64,000 nt of DNA from CBDANW01 sp965197825 (GCA_965197825.1 CBDANW010000002.1:1302001-1366000); one strand, 5' to 3'; positions 17,983 through 27,408 are shown, counted from the stretch's first letter. Program-made: numbers and translations. The notes: generated by a model not told the origin, from the letters alone.

Positions 17983-19053
17983 CTATAGATGTCTTCGGGA
18001 TCGCCGCACCCCTTCTTCCCCCAGCCGGAGCTCAACTTCCGCGTTGAGATCGAGTCCGGAAAACTCCTTCCGCAGGTACTTCAGGTACCCGGCGCCGGCG
18101 ATCATCGCCGCGTTGTCGGTGGACAACGAGATACTCGGAAAGACGACCGGCACTCCCAGCTTGCTGCCCAGCCGACCGAACTCGGAGCGTAGGCCGCTAT
18201 TGGCAGCCACGCCGCCCGAGACCAAAATGCCGAGTGCCTTGACACGTTGGGAGACGCGCTTGGTCGTCGCCACGAGTGCATCCACGACTGCCTTCTGAAA
18301 GCCGGCGGCCAGATCGAGAAGGTCGCGACGATCCATAGGATCCTCGCCCGCGGCAAGCGGATCGATGCTCCGCTCTCGAACGGCTCGCAGCACCGCCGTC
18401 TTCAGCCCGCTGAAGCTGAAATCGTCACTCCCATCCGAGATCTTGGCCACCGGAAGCGGAATGGCCCGCGAGTCACCGTGTCCGGCAAGACGATCCACTA
18501 TCGGACCGCCCGGATAGCCAAGTCCCAAACGCCTCGCCACCTTGTCGTAGGCTTCACCCGCCGCGTCGTCCCGCGTTTTCCCGAGCAGCTCGTAGTGCGC
18601 CTCGTCCCTCATCAAATACAAACCCGTATGACCTCCCGAGACCACCAGCGAAACCACGGGATGCGGGATGGGCTCCGATTCTGGCCGCTCCATGTAGGCG
18701 GCGCGAATGTGGCCCTCCAGGTGATCGACGGCAAGGAGAGGAATCCCCCGCGCGTACGCGACGGACTTTCCGAAACAGAGACCCACGAGGAGCGAGCCGA
18801 TGAGGCCCGGCCCCTGGGTCACCGCCACGGCATCGATGGCCGCGAGATCCACCTCTGCTTCTTCGAGCGCGCCCGCGACGACCGGGCCGATGTGCGCAAG
18901 GTGCTGGCGGGACGCCAGCTCGGGAACGACCCCACCGTAGGGGCGATGCACGTCTACTTGGGAGGAAATGAGGTTGGAAAGGATGCGACGGCCGTCCTCG
19001 ACGACGGCGGACGAAGTCTCATCACACGAGCTTTCAATCCCGAGGATGAGCAC
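17983..19053 (-). CDS. tsaD: TsaD, tRNA N6-adenosine threonylcarbamoyltransferase
   Basis: Universal enzyme that transfers threonylcarbamoyl from TC-AMP to A37 of ANN-decoding tRNAs, with TsaB and TsaE. 356 residues; hallmarks are MLILGIESSCDETS, the metal-binding His motif near VDHLEGH, SLVVSGGHTGLY and FSFSGLKTAV, and the C-terminal SLSTDNAAMIAGAG. It starts with GTG three bases after the mtnA stop, so it is translationally coupled to mtnA. Complete and probably essential. Confidence 0.95.
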   Translation of the reverse strand: MLILGIESSCDETSSAVVEDGRRILSNLISSQVDVHRPYGGVVPELASRQHLAHIGPVVAGALEEAEVDLAAIDAVAVTQGPGLIGSLLVGLCFGKSVAYARGIPLLAVDHLEGHIRAAYMERPESEPIPHPVVSLVVSGGHTGLYLMRDEAHYELLGKTRDDAAGEAYDKVARRLGLGYPGGPIVDRLAGHGDSRAIPLPVAKISDGSDDFSFSGLKTAVLRAVRERSIDPLAAGEDPMDRRDLLDLAAGFQKAVVDALVATTKRVSQRVKALGILVSGGVAANSGLRSEFGRLGSKLGVPVVFPSISLSTDNAAMIAGAGYLKYLRKEFSGLDLNAEVELRLGEEGVRRSRRHL

Positions 19054-19056
19054 GGC

Positions 19057-20106
19057 TCAAGCCGCTTTAATCTTCTTACTCAGCCGTCTTAGAACCTCGA
19101 CGAAAGGCGACCGGGCCACGCCGTTCTCGCAGACGATGGCCGTCACGTAACGGTTAGGCGTGATGTCGAACGCGGGGTGCTCCGCCCCGACCCCATCGGG
19201 CACGATCTGCACTCCCTGAAAATGCGTCACTTCTTTGGGATTTCTCTGCTCGATGGGGATCTGATCGCCGGAGGGAATGCTGAGATCGAACGTGCTGGTC
19301 GGTGCGACGGCGTAGAAAGGAATGCCGTGCTCGCGAGCCAGCACCGCCACCGTATAGGTCCCAATCTTGTTTGCGACGTCGCCGTTGGCAGCAATGCGAT
19401 CCGATCCCACCACGACGAGATCGATCTTCTTTCGCGCCATGAGGTGACCGGACATGTTGTCGGTGATGAGCGTGACCGGGATCCCATCCTTGGCAAGCTC
19501 CCAGGTGGTCAGGCGCGCGCCCTGCAAGAAAGGTCGCGTTTCATCAGCGTAGACTTGAATCTTTTTCCCCGCCTCGACCGCCGCCCGCACCACGCCCAGC
19601 GCGGTTCCATAACCGGCTGTTGCGAGCGCGCCGGCATTGCAATGCGTGAGAATCCGTGCGCCGTCCGGCACCAACTCCGCACCGTGCTTTCCCATGCGCC
19701 GGTTGATCTCGATGTCCTCTCTCTGGATCTCGATCGCCTCCTCTTCCAAACCCTCCGCCAGACGCTCCGGCCCCTCGGGCAGGAGCTCCTCGAAGCGCGA
19801 CTTCATCCGCTCGATCGCCCAGAACAAGTTCACCGCAGTGGGTCGCGTCTGCCGCATCAGCTCGCAGACCGCGTTCAAGGTGTTGCGGAGCGCCGTCTCA
19901 TCTTTTGCGGAGGTTTGCTTGATGCCCAGCGCAATACCCATGGCCGCGGCCACTCCAATCGCAGGCGCACCTCGTACGACCATGTTGGTGATGGCCGCAG
20001 CGACTTCCGGAGCGCTCCGGCAGGTTAGATAGCTTTCCCGCATTGGAAGAAGGGTTTGATCGAGAAACGCGACACCATCGCCTTCCCAACGAATCGTGTC
20101 CAACAA
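19057..20106 (-). CDS. mtnA: MtnA, S-methyl-5-thioribose-1-phosphate isomerase
   Basis: Methionine-salvage isomerase converting methylthioribose-1-phosphate to methylthioribulose-1-phosphate; 349 residues, eIF2B-alpha-like fold. Family motifs: RGAPAIGVAAAMG, ILTHCNAGALATAGYGTALG (the catalytic Cys lies in HCNAG), VVGSDRIAANGDVANKIGTY. First gene of an mtnA-tsaD pair. No other mtn genes are in the window. Some eIF2B-like homologues use other sugar phosphates, but the motif set here is the MtnA one. Confidence 0.93.
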   Translation of the reverse strand: MLDTIRWEGDGVAFLDQTLLPMRESYLTCRSAPEVAAAITNMVVRGAPAIGVAAAMGIALGIKQTSAKDETALRNTLNAVCELMRQTRPTAVNLFWAIERMKSRFEELLPEGPERLAEGLEEEAIEIQREDIEINRRMGKHGAELVPDGARILTHCNAGALATAGYGTALGVVRAAVEAGKKIQVYADETRPFLQGARLTTWELAKDGIPVTLITDNMSGHLMARKKIDLVVVGSDRIAANGDVANKIGTYTVAVLAREHGIPFYAVAPTSTFDLSIPSGDQIPIEQRNPKEVTHFQGVQIVPDGVGAEHPAFDITPNRYVTAIVCENGVARSPFVEVLRRLSKKIKAA

Positions 20107-20218
20107 ATCGAATACCTCCGGATCAAAGGATGAATTCTATAGAGGAGGCGCCGTCCAATGCAACCCTAGTGCCGCTCCACGATACCAGCGGATTCGAGCA
20201 ACCGCCGCCTGGCCACGC

Positions 20219-21100
20219 TCAGTCCGACCAACCACCTAGTTTGGCGGCCGACTGGAGCAATCTGAGAGCGCTCGAACGGTAAAGGGCTTTCCCGAGCGGC
20301 CAGCACTGCGCGTGAGCGGCACCGGCGATGACCAGGTGCTCGGTCGGGCCGGCCGATCGGGCGAGCAAACGCCTCCCGTGCTCGGGAGTCATCCGCGGAT
20401 CCTCCGCCCCACTCACCAGCAGAAGCGGGCGATCCCCCAACGCCTCGACGGCATCCCCGATGTGCACGCGAAACAAGTTGTACCTGGATAAGAGAGACGC
20501 CGCGGCGAGCACAAGGGGCACGATGGGGAACGACGGCACGTGAAACCGCAACCGAACGGTATCCGCCAGAACATGATCGAGCCGCTCGAAGCTGGACTCG
20601 GCGATGACTCCCGCGATCTGACCGAACCGCGCCGCGGCAAGAAGAGCGGTGGCGGCGCCCATCGAGATCCCCCAGACCACGAACCGTTCGCCCAATCCTC
20701 GCTTGTTCAGCATGCGGAGCGCCTCGCCGACGTCGGCGGCCTCGAGTGGCCCAACCGACACCGCTGCGGGAGAGCTCTCCCCGTGTCCGCGCTGGTCGTA
20801 GATCAAGCTCGGGAAACCGTGATCGAACAAAAAGCGGGAGTGATCGAGGTAGGAGCTCTTGCGATCCGTATATCCGTGCAGCACGACGACCGGCGGCTTG
20901 CTGAGCTGCGGGCCGACGAGCCAACCCGTAAGCTGCAAACCGTCGTGAGAGGCGAACGTCACCCATTCGAAGGGAAGGCCGGCGTCCTCCGGCGTCAGAT
21001 GCGTCGGCGCTTTTCTCGGGGGGTGAATCAGAAGCCGAGCGGCGAGGAAGGAAAACCCCGCCAGCCCTAACAGCCCCACCAGGACGAGTCCCAAAATCAC
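20219..21100 (-). CDS. membrane-anchored alpha/beta hydrolase
   Basis: Alpha/beta hydrolase of 293 residues with one N-terminal transmembrane helix (LVLVGLLGLAGFSFLAA). Nucleophile elbow GISMG near residue 145, oxyanion-loop motif VVLHGYTDRKSS, DQRGHGES, acid near GAEDPRMTPEH and His in GAAHAQC complete the triad. Related to BAAT/DUF-type S9-like hydrolases, probably acting on esters or peptides at the membrane. It stands between mtnA and atpE, same strand but separated from both; no functional link is evident. Confidence 0.82.
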   Translation of the reverse strand: MILGLVLVGLLGLAGFSFLAARLLIHPPRKAPTHLTPEDAGLPFEWVTFASHDGLQLTGWLVGPQLSKPPVVVLHGYTDRKSSYLDHSRFLFDHGFPSLIYDQRGHGESSPAAVSVGPLEAADVGEALRMLNKRGLGERFVVWGISMGAATALLAAARFGQIAGVIAESSFERLDHVLADTVRLRFHVPSFPIVPLVLAAASLLSRYNLFRVHIGDAVEALGDRPLLLVSGAEDPRMTPEHGRRLLARSAGPTEHLVIAGAAHAQCWPLGKALYRSSALRLLQSAAKLGGWSD

Positions 21101-21186
21101 CAGGATCTCGGCATGGATTCGACCCGGCCAGCCACGTGCGGGCTCTCTCGCGATCTAGCGAAGCGAGAGAGCCCCAAGGAAGGTGG

Positions 21187-21522
21187 TTAGACCGCGGGCC
21201 ACTTCACGAACAAGATACTGAGCGAGATGACGAACACATAAATGACGAGCGACTCGATCAGCACGACGCCCAGCAAGAAGGCGAAGCGGATCTGAGGAGC
21301 GGCGCCGGGGTTTCTAGCGATCGCCTCACAGGCAGCAGCCGCGGCCTTACCTTGGGCTAAGGCGCCAAAAGCGGCGGCGAAGGCCAAGGCTCCGGCGCCC
21401 GCGATCAAGGCTGACGCGGTGACGCCAGACGTAAAAAAGCCCTCCGCTTGCGCATAAACGGGAGTCCCCATCGTTAGAAAGGCGAGCGACCCGAAAGCCG
21501 CCAGCAACAAAGTCCTTTTCAC
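21187..21522 (-). CDS. atpE: F-type ATP synthase subunit c with Na+-type ligand residues
   Basis: c-ring subunit of Fo, 111 residues. The hydrophobic N-terminus (LLLAAFGSLAFLTMGTPVYAQ) resembles a signal peptide and is extra compared with the usual 75-90 residues. Two helices follow, joined by the polar loop ARNPGAAPQ. The ion-carrying Glu is in LLGVVLIESLVIY. Aligned to the Ilyobacter tartaricus c subunit without gaps, the Na+ ligands Gln32, Glu65 and Ser66 and the supporting Tyr70 are all conserved (Q in ALAQGKAA; ES and Y in LIESLVIY). Last gene of the atpZ-atpI-atpB-atpE run. Na+ use is an inference from these residues. Confidence 0.9.
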   Translation of the reverse strand: MKRTLLLAAFGSLAFLTMGTPVYAQAEGFFTSGVTASALIAGAGALAFAAAFGALAQGKAAAAACEAIARNPGAAPQIRFAFLLGVVLIESLVIYVFVISLSILFVKWPAV

Positions 21523-21586
21523 CAGAATATCCTCCTTTCGCAGTTAACGAATAGCTCAGCCTCGGCAAGCACCGACGTTTGCACGG

Positions 21587-22333
21587 TCAATGTTCTTCCA
21601 TAGCCACCGCACCACCGAGGTAAATCATGGTCAGCATGATGAAGACAAAGGCTTGCAAAACACTTCCGAATACCGCGAAGGCCATCATGGGGAGCGGAAT
21701 CAAGAACGGAATCAGGCTCGCCAGTACGAGAATGACGAGCTCTTCGCCAAAGATGTTACCGAAGAGCCGCATCGACAAGGAAAGTACGCGGCTAAGATGA
21801 CTGATAATCTCGATGGGAAGCATGATGATCACCAGGGGAAGCACCGGTCCGAGAAAGTGTTTCAGGTAAGGCAGGAGACCTTGAGCGAGAACTCCCTGGT
21901 AATTGTAGTAAAGGAACGAGACGAGGGCGCAACCCACCGTCACGTTCAGGTTCGTGGTTGGAGACGACAGCCCGGGGACCAAGCCCGCCAGGTTGGACAC
22001 TAGGATGAACAGCCCCAGAGTTCCGACCAGACCCAGGAACTGACGCCCCTTCGGCCCGACGTTTTCTTCGAGCATGCCGAGCAGGGCACCCACCAAGGCT
22101 TCCAGGGCCAACTGAAGCTTGCCGGGCTCTTCGATCCGGATACGCGAGCGGAACCACGCCGCCCCCGCGGTGAGGAGCGTCGCGGTGAAAATGGCCATGA
22201 TGACGTGATCGGGAATCATTGGGTGGGCGGGATCCACGTGGAATCCCAATGCGGTGAGGAGAGAGGCCACGGGCCCACCCAGAAGCTGGTTCAGGATTCC
22301 GAAGAGGAACGATTTGTGCTCGAGTTGTTCCAT
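21587..22333 (-). CDS. atpB: F-type ATP synthase subunit a
   Basis: Stator channel subunit of Fo, 248 residues with 5-6 membrane helices. The essential Arg is in SLSMRLFGNIFGEE; other family motifs are SNLAGLVPGLSSPTTNLN and FGSVLQAFVFIMLTMIYL. It precedes atpE by 64 bp. The b subunit and all F1 genes are absent from the window, so the ATP synthase genes are split in this genome. Confidence 0.94.
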   Translation of the reverse strand: MEQLEHKSFLFGILNQLLGGPVASLLTALGFHVDPAHPMIPDHVIMAIFTATLLTAGAAWFRSRIRIEEPGKLQLALEALVGALLGMLEENVGPKGRQFLGLVGTLGLFILVSNLAGLVPGLSSPTTNLNVTVGCALVSFLYYNYQGVLAQGLLPYLKHFLGPVLPLVIIMLPIEIISHLSRVLSLSMRLFGNIFGEELVILVLASLIPFLIPLPMMAFAVFGSVLQAFVFIMLTMIYLGGAVAMEEH

Positions 22334-22348
22334 TATTTAGTAGCGCGT

Positions 22349-22433
22349 GGGGCCCCCAGCCTTCGCTAAAAGCTTCGGCTGGTCCGCCGAAGTTCTCTTC
22401 GTTTCCAATACGGACGAAGGCGGACACCCCCAC
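22349..22433 (+). repeat. dispersed two-hairpin repeat, copy 1
   Basis: About 85 bp between atpI and atpB, nearly identical to 27984-28066. It folds as two hairpins: CCAGCC/GGCTGG, then TCCGCCGAAG with an imperfect partner. A BIME-like extragenic repeat. Confidence 0.65.
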
Positions 22434-22536
22434 GGCTCAGCAGCCTTCGTCGGCGCAGGCCAACTCTGCGGCCTACGACTACTTGGGATCGGTTAAGGCT
22501 AGGACGCGTCTTGCGGGCTGCGCGTCGCCGGAGGCA

Positions 22537-22941
22537 TCACCTCCGGACGCGACCCTCGAATGCTTCGAAGCCCCACTCAAAAAAGATGGCCGCTACCGGA
22601 GCCGATAGACCCAGGCTGACGGCCACCACGTTTGCTTTCCAAATAGCGAATATAACATAGAGCGAAGCACCCAACAAGGCGTAGCGCAGGCCGAATCCCA
22701 ATACTGCCAGCGTCGTGCCACGGCTCTGGCTCGGCTGGGCCACGCGCTCGACCATGAAACGGAGGGCGCCGAAATTGAGCAGAGCCAGCAACCCTCCTGC
22801 GGCGACCGAAAGCGCGAACTCGACTCCCCACAACAGGCCCACCGCCGTGGTGGCTGCGGTTACGGCGACCCCCAGCCAACCGACGCGCCGCCCAGAAGGC
22901 TCGGAAGGCTCCGGCAAGCCGGGTTCCTCAGGTGTCTTCAT
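22537..22941 (-). CDS. atpI: AtpI-like membrane protein
   Basis: 134-residue protein with four predicted membrane helices (GWLGVAVTAATTAVGLLWG, LSVAAGGLLALLNFGALRF, YALLGASLYVIFAIW, LGLSAPVAAIFFEWG). Its place between atpZ and atpB and its size fit AtpI, an assembly factor for the c ring and linked to Mg2+/Ca2+ uptake in some bacteria. Its ATG overlaps the atpZ stop region by 14 nt. The family call rests largely on context. Confidence 0.75.
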   Translation of the reverse strand: MKTPEEPGLPEPSEPSGRRVGWLGVAVTAATTAVGLLWGVEFALSVAAGGLLALLNFGALRFMVERVAQPSQSRGTTLAVLGFGLRYALLGASLYVIFAIWKANVVAVSLGLSAPVAAIFFEWGFEAFEGRVRR

Positions 22942-23155
22942 CGAACTTCTTGAGTACCCGTACGAGATGGATGAAGGCCGCCACCACGCCGAAGCAGAGG
23001 CCGACGAAAGACAGCCAGGGAAACGTGTCCAGCCAACGGTCCGAATAGTACCCGGCAGCCGCACCCATGGTAATAGCGACGGGAAACATGAGGCCCACGG
23101 TGGAGAGTAGGGCGAGTTTCCGGAACCTCGCTCCGGAATCGGCAGGCTTCGGCAT
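22928..23155 (-). CDS. atpZ: AtpZ-like two-helix protein
   Basis: 75-residue protein with two membrane helices and the glycine-rich hairpin typical of AtpZ (ATPase gene 1): LMFPVAITMGAAAGYYSDRWL. AtpZ and AtpI occur together upstream of atpB and are thought to help c-ring assembly or cation supply. It overlaps atpI by 14 nt and lies 26 bp after nuoM, so the nuo and atp genes look like one transcript. Confidence 0.8.
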   Translation of the reverse strand: MPKPADSGARFRKLALLSTVGLMFPVAITMGAAAGYYSDRWLDTFPWLSFVGLCFGVVAAFIHLVRVLKKFDEDT

Positions 23156-23181
23156 CGTCCGAACTGCCGGCCGAGCTTCCC

Positions 23182-24756
23182 TTAACGATCGGAGTTGCTC
23201 GACCGGGTCGCCTCAAGCGTTGGGAGCGTAGGAACGCCCGCGGCTTCGATGGGCGATGACTCGATCTTCTCGACGATGTTCCGCACCGGCACTTCGAGGC
23301 GTTTCAAGAAAGGCGCCGGATAGACGCCGATCCAGACGCAGAAGACAATGATCGGAATGAGCGTCCAACGCTCGCGCCAGTCCAAGTCCTTGAGATTCAT
23401 GTTCTCGGATTTGTCGAGCTCACCGAACATCGTTCGCTGGTAAAGCCAGAGCAGATAGGCCGCTCCCAGGACGATGCCCACTACGCCGAAGGCCGCCCAC
23501 ACCCAGTTCTCTTGGAACGCTCCCAGCAGAATCATGAACTCACCGATGAAGCCGTTGAGCAAAGGCAGCCCCAACGACGCCAGAGCGATGACCAAGAACA
23601 TCGCCGCAAAAACCGGGACGACTTTCGCGAGGCCCCCGAAGTCGGCGATCTCGCGAGTATGACGCCGCTCGTAGATGAGACCCACTATCAAGAAGAGCCC
23701 GCCTGTCGAGAGCCCATGGTTGATCATCTGCAGGATCCCGCCCTGCAAACCGATCTCGTTGAGAGCAAAGATTCCCAACATGACGAAACCGAGGTGGCTC
23801 ACCGAGCTGTAGGCGACCAACTTCTTCCAGTCGCTCTGTACCAGGGCTACCATCGCTCCATAAATGATGCCGATGATGGCCAAGATAACCATCCACCAGA
23901 CCGCCCCTTTGCTCGCCTCGGGTAACAACGGCAGCGAAAACCGCACGAAACCGTACGTCCCCATCTTCAGGAGCACGCCCGCCAGGATGACCGAGCCCGC
24001 GGTAGGTGCTTCCACGTGCGCATCGGGAAGCCAGGTATGGAACGGGAACATCGGGACCTTGATGGCGAAGGCGAAGAAGAAGGCGAGGAAGACCCAGTAC
24101 TGGAGATTGTAAGGCAGCCCGAGATTCATGAGCTCCAGCACGTTGAACGTATAGATGCCGGTCTGCTCGTAGTAGTAGAAATAAAGCGCCAGGATGCCGA
24201 GCAGCATCAGCACGCTGCCCACCAGCGTGTAGAGGAAGAACTTGATAGCGGCGTAGAGCTTTCTCGGCCCGCCCCAGACCCCAATGAGGAAGTACATCGG
24301 GACCAGCATGACCTCCCAAAAAACGTAGAAGAGAAAGAAGTCCAACGACACGAAGACACCCAGCATCCCGGTTTGGAGAAGGAGCATCATCACGTAAAAC
24401 TCTTTGACTCTCTCGGTGATGGCTGTCCACGCGGACAGAATGGAGATGAAACCGAGCATCGTGGTGAGCAGGATCAAGAGCAGGCTGATTCCGTCGATAC
24501 CCAGGAAGTACTGAACGCCGATACTCGGGATCCAGTCGTGTTGCTCGATGAACTGGAACTGCGCGCCGGCCGGGTCGAAATAGAACCAGAGCGGCAGCGA
24601 AATGGCGAACCCTAGGAAACCGAATATGTTAGCGAGCCACCGAGCGAGATCATCCTGCTGTTTCTTGACGAAGAACAGGATGATCAAGCCACCCAGGCCG
24701 GGAAGAAAAACCACCCAAGAGAGGATGGGCCAACCGAGTACATTGTTCTCGGGCAT
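23182..24756 (-). CDS. nuoM: NADH-quinone oxidoreductase subunit M
   Basis: Antiporter-like membrane subunit of Complex I, 524 residues, about 14 helices. Motifs: YFLGIDGISLLLILLTT, the conserved FWEVMLVPMYFLIGVWGG helix with its Glu, the HTWLPDAHVEAPTAGSVILAG signature and the broken helix around SSVSHLGFVMLGIFA. It follows nuoL by 16 bp. nuoN, normally next, is replaced by atpZ. The 40-residue C-terminal tail is Ser/Pro/Thr-rich and not conserved. Confidence 0.94.
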   Translation of the reverse strand: MPENNVLGWPILSWVVFLPGLGGLIILFFVKKQQDDLARWLANIFGFLGFAISLPLWFYFDPAGAQFQFIEQHDWIPSIGVQYFLGIDGISLLLILLTTMLGFISILSAWTAITERVKEFYVMMLLLQTGMLGVFVSLDFFLFYVFWEVMLVPMYFLIGVWGGPRKLYAAIKFFLYTLVGSVLMLLGILALYFYYYEQTGIYTFNVLELMNLGLPYNLQYWVFLAFFFAFAIKVPMFPFHTWLPDAHVEAPTAGSVILAGVLLKMGTYGFVRFSLPLLPEASKGAVWWMVILAIIGIIYGAMVALVQSDWKKLVAYSSVSHLGFVMLGIFALNEIGLQGGILQMINHGLSTGGLFLIVGLIYERRHTREIADFGGLAKVVPVFAAMFLVIALASLGLPLLNGFIGEFMILLGAFQENWVWAAFGVVGIVLGAAYLLWLYQRTMFGELDKSENMNLKDLDWRERWTLIPIIVFCVWIGVYPAPFLKRLEVPVRNIVEKIESSPIEAAGVPTLPTLEATRSSNSDR

Positions 24757-24772
24757 CGAGCGAGTCCTTTTC

Positions 24773-26866
24773 TTAGATCAAAAAGTAGAATAAGCCCACG
24801 AGGACGAAGATCCCCATCAGCATCACCAGGGCGTAGTTCTGAACCAGGCCGGTTTGCACGCGGCGGAAGATCCCGGAAAACGTCGTGAATATCGACCCCA
24901 AGGCATTGACCGCACCATCCACGAAATTCATGTCGAAGAAATTGGAGACATAGCTCGCCAATAGCGTTCCCAAGGCGGTCCCGTTGACGGCACCGTCCAC
25001 CACCTTGGCATCGAAGCTAGACATTCCTTCCGACGCGTGAAGGGTCCCCTGGACGAACGTCATGTCATAGAGCTCATCGACGTAATACTTGTTGTAGAGA
25101 ACCTGGTGCGCTCCCGGCCACGCCTCGGCCATGGCTTTTGGCCGTTCCGGCCGCTGGACGTAGAAGCGATACGCCAGAAAGAGTCCGAATCCTGCCACCG
25201 CAATCGAGATCAATGCGAAAAGGATCTCGGTCGACGCTCCGTAGTGAGCTGCCTCCGCCGTGTTCTCGGCCGCGACGTGGGTCCCCGCTAGAATGGCCGG
25301 CTCCAGGAAACCCTCGATACGATTGGCACCACCAAAGGCATGCGGGACCCCTACGTATCCAGCCAGGATGGCTCCCGCCGCCAGTAAAACCAGCGGCCAC
25401 GTCATGACGCCCGGCGACTCGTGAAGGTGAGACTCCATCTTGGCCCCGCCTCTGAACGTCCCGAAGAAGGTCATAAGGACCTGACGCCCCATGTAAAAAG
25501 CCGTCATGCCGGCGGCCACCAGCCCAATGAACCACAAGACCGTGCTTCCATGTGAGCCGCTATAGGTCAGCCACAAGATTTCATCCTTGCTGAAGAATCC
25601 GGCCGTGAAGGGAACTCCGGCCAGCGCGGCGGTGGCGATCATGAAGGTCAAGCCGGTCCTGGGCATGTGTCGATAGAGCCCGCCCATGTTCCGCATGTCC
25701 TGCATCTCGGTGTAGTTCCGATGTCCACCCGATTCGTACTCGGCGTGCTCCATGGAGTGGATGACGCTTCCCGAGCCCAAGAACAAACACGCCTTGAAGA
25801 ACGCGTGCGTCATGAGATGGAAGATACCGGCGGCGAACGCCCCGACACCGCAGGCCAGGAACATGTAGCCGAGCTGCGACACGGTCGAATAAGCGAGAAC
25901 TCGCTTGATGTCATTCTGAACGAGACCGATGGATGCGGCGAAGATCGCCGTCACGGCACCCACTACCGCGACCACCGCAAGCGCCGACGGGGCATGCTCG
26001 AAGAGCACGCCACAGCGCGCGACCATGTAGACACCCGCGGTCACCATGGTGGCGGCGTGGATCAAGGCCGACACGGGTGTCGGACCTTCCATCGCGTCGG
26101 GCAGCCAGACGTAGAGGGGAATCTGCGCCGACTTGCCCGCGGCACCGACGAAAAGCAGGACACCGGCAACCGACAGGAGGCCCCAACCGACCTCAGGCTC
26201 CGCGAAGCGTTCGGCGATCGCCCCCATCACCGCGTAGAAATCGAGCGAGCCGAAGTTGACGAAGATCAACATCATCGCCAAAAGGAAACCCGCGTCGCCG
26301 ATGCGGTTGACGATAAAAGCCTTCTTCCCGGCGTCGGCCGCGGACTTCCTCTCGTACCAGAACCCAATGAGTAAGTAAGAGCAGAGACCCACACCCTCCC
26401 ACCCGATGAACATAAGAAGGAAGTTGGCGGCCAAAACCAGGTTCAGCATGAAGAAGCTGAAGAGGTTCAGGTACGAGAAGTAACGCGCATAGCCGGCGTC
26501 GTGGGCCATGTAGCCCATCGAGTAGACATGAATGAGGAAACCGACCCCGGTCACGACCAAGGCCATCACCATGGAAAGAGAATCGAGACGGTATTCCCAG
26601 GCGATGTTCAGTGTTCCCAGAGTCCCATCGGTCAGCACCACATCCATTCCCGGGATCCAGGTGAAGAGCCGCGCGGTCTGGACGGCCGTACCTCCGCCGG
26701 ACCAAAAGATCCCGAAGAAGCAAGCGAGAGCGAGAAGGAACGAGAAGCCGATGCTACCGCAGGCTACCGCCGAGACGAGAGCCTTGGGCAGCCGTTTGCC
26801 GAAGAGTCCGTTAACGAACGCCCCGACGCCGGGCAGAAGCGGAATAAGCCAGAATAGTTCACTCAC
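24773..26866 (-). CDS. nuoL: NADH-quinone oxidoreductase subunit L
   Basis: Distal antiporter-like subunit of Complex I, 697 residues. Motifs: YRLDSLSMVMALVVTGVGFLIHVYS, WEGVGLCSYLLIGFWYE, PLYVWLPDAMEGPTPVSALIHAATM, SQLGYMFLACGVGAF. The C-terminal lateral-helix region (YNKYYVDELYDMTFVQGTL onward) distinguishes it from MrpA- and Hyf-type paralogues. First gene of the run nuoL-nuoM-atpZ-atpI-atpB-atpE. The other 12 Complex I genes, including nuoK usually upstream, are not here. Confidence 0.94.
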   Translation of the reverse strand: MSELFWLIPLLPGVGAFVNGLFGKRLPKALVSAVACGSIGFSFLLALACFFGIFWSGGGTAVQTARLFTWIPGMDVVLTDGTLGTLNIAWEYRLDSLSMVMALVVTGVGFLIHVYSMGYMAHDAGYARYFSYLNLFSFFMLNLVLAANFLLMFIGWEGVGLCSYLLIGFWYERKSAADAGKKAFIVNRIGDAGFLLAMMLIFVNFGSLDFYAVMGAIAERFAEPEVGWGLLSVAGVLLFVGAAGKSAQIPLYVWLPDAMEGPTPVSALIHAATMVTAGVYMVARCGVLFEHAPSALAVVAVVGAVTAIFAASIGLVQNDIKRVLAYSTVSQLGYMFLACGVGAFAAGIFHLMTHAFFKACLFLGSGSVIHSMEHAEYESGGHRNYTEMQDMRNMGGLYRHMPRTGLTFMIATAALAGVPFTAGFFSKDEILWLTYSGSHGSTVLWFIGLVAAGMTAFYMGRQVLMTFFGTFRGGAKMESHLHESPGVMTWPLVLLAAGAILAGYVGVPHAFGGANRIEGFLEPAILAGTHVAAENTAEAAHYGASTEILFALISIAVAGFGLFLAYRFYVQRPERPKAMAEAWPGAHQVLYNKYYVDELYDMTFVQGTLHASEGMSSFDAKVVDGAVNGTALGTLLASYVSNFFDMNFVDGAVNALGSIFTTFSGIFRRVQTGLVQNYALVMLMGIFVLVGLFYFLI

Positions 26867-27066
26867 GATGTGCTTTTATGAACGAAGAGAACGTGCTGTA
26901 CAAACTTCGAGGAGGCCATCCTACTTCGGAGGGGCCTCCCCTTTATCGCAAACGAGGCGGATTTATAGCACGCGTTTGAATTGTCTGTCAAGTGCAGGAT
27001 TCAAGCTTACCTACTAAGGCACAACAGGTTCGGAGAGCTGGAAAATGCTGCGAGGGGGGAGTGGGA

Positions 27067-27408
27067 TCAGCTGTACTGTTTTTCTTTACAGTTGATGCAG
27101 ACCTTGGTCCAGGGGACCGCCTTCAACCGGGCCGCCGCGATCTCCTCCTCGCAGTCGACGCAGATCCCGTAGGTGCCTGCTTCGACCCGTTGAAGGGCGA
27201 CCTCGATCGCGCGGAGCAACTTGTTGTCGGTTTGTTTGAGCTGGATGCTGATCTCTTCTTCGTTGGCGGCAGCGGAGCGATCGGCGAAGTCTCCGTGCCC
27301 ATCCGTGTTGGACTCCTCGTCGATAATCGTCCGCCCCACCGACTGCTCAAGCGCTTCCTTCTTACCCGCGAGGGCTTTCCGGTATTGGGCCAGTTCCGAT
27401 TTCTTCAT
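27067..27408 (-). CDS. DksA/TraR-family C4 zinc-finger protein
   Basis: 113-residue transcription factor that should bind the RNA polymerase secondary channel. The N-terminal coiled coil (KKSELAQYRKALAGKKEALE) ends in the acidic tip region, and the C4 zinc finger is CVDC...CINC (near residues 87-108). The short length and the C4 finger match TraR/DksA-like proteins. It has its own promoter (27469-27497) and is transcribed toward nuoL. Confidence 0.88.
   Translation of the reverse strand: MKKSELAQYRKALAGKKEALEQSVGRTIIDEESNTDGHGDFADRSAAANEEEISIQLKQTDNKLLRAIEVALQRVEAGTYGICVDCEEEIAAARLKAVPWTKVCINCKEKQYS

Noticed and set aside
26911..26939. Terminator or leader control upstream of nuoL
   Set aside because: A GGAGGCC/GGCCTCC hairpin exists but lacks a T tract in the reading direction of either gene.
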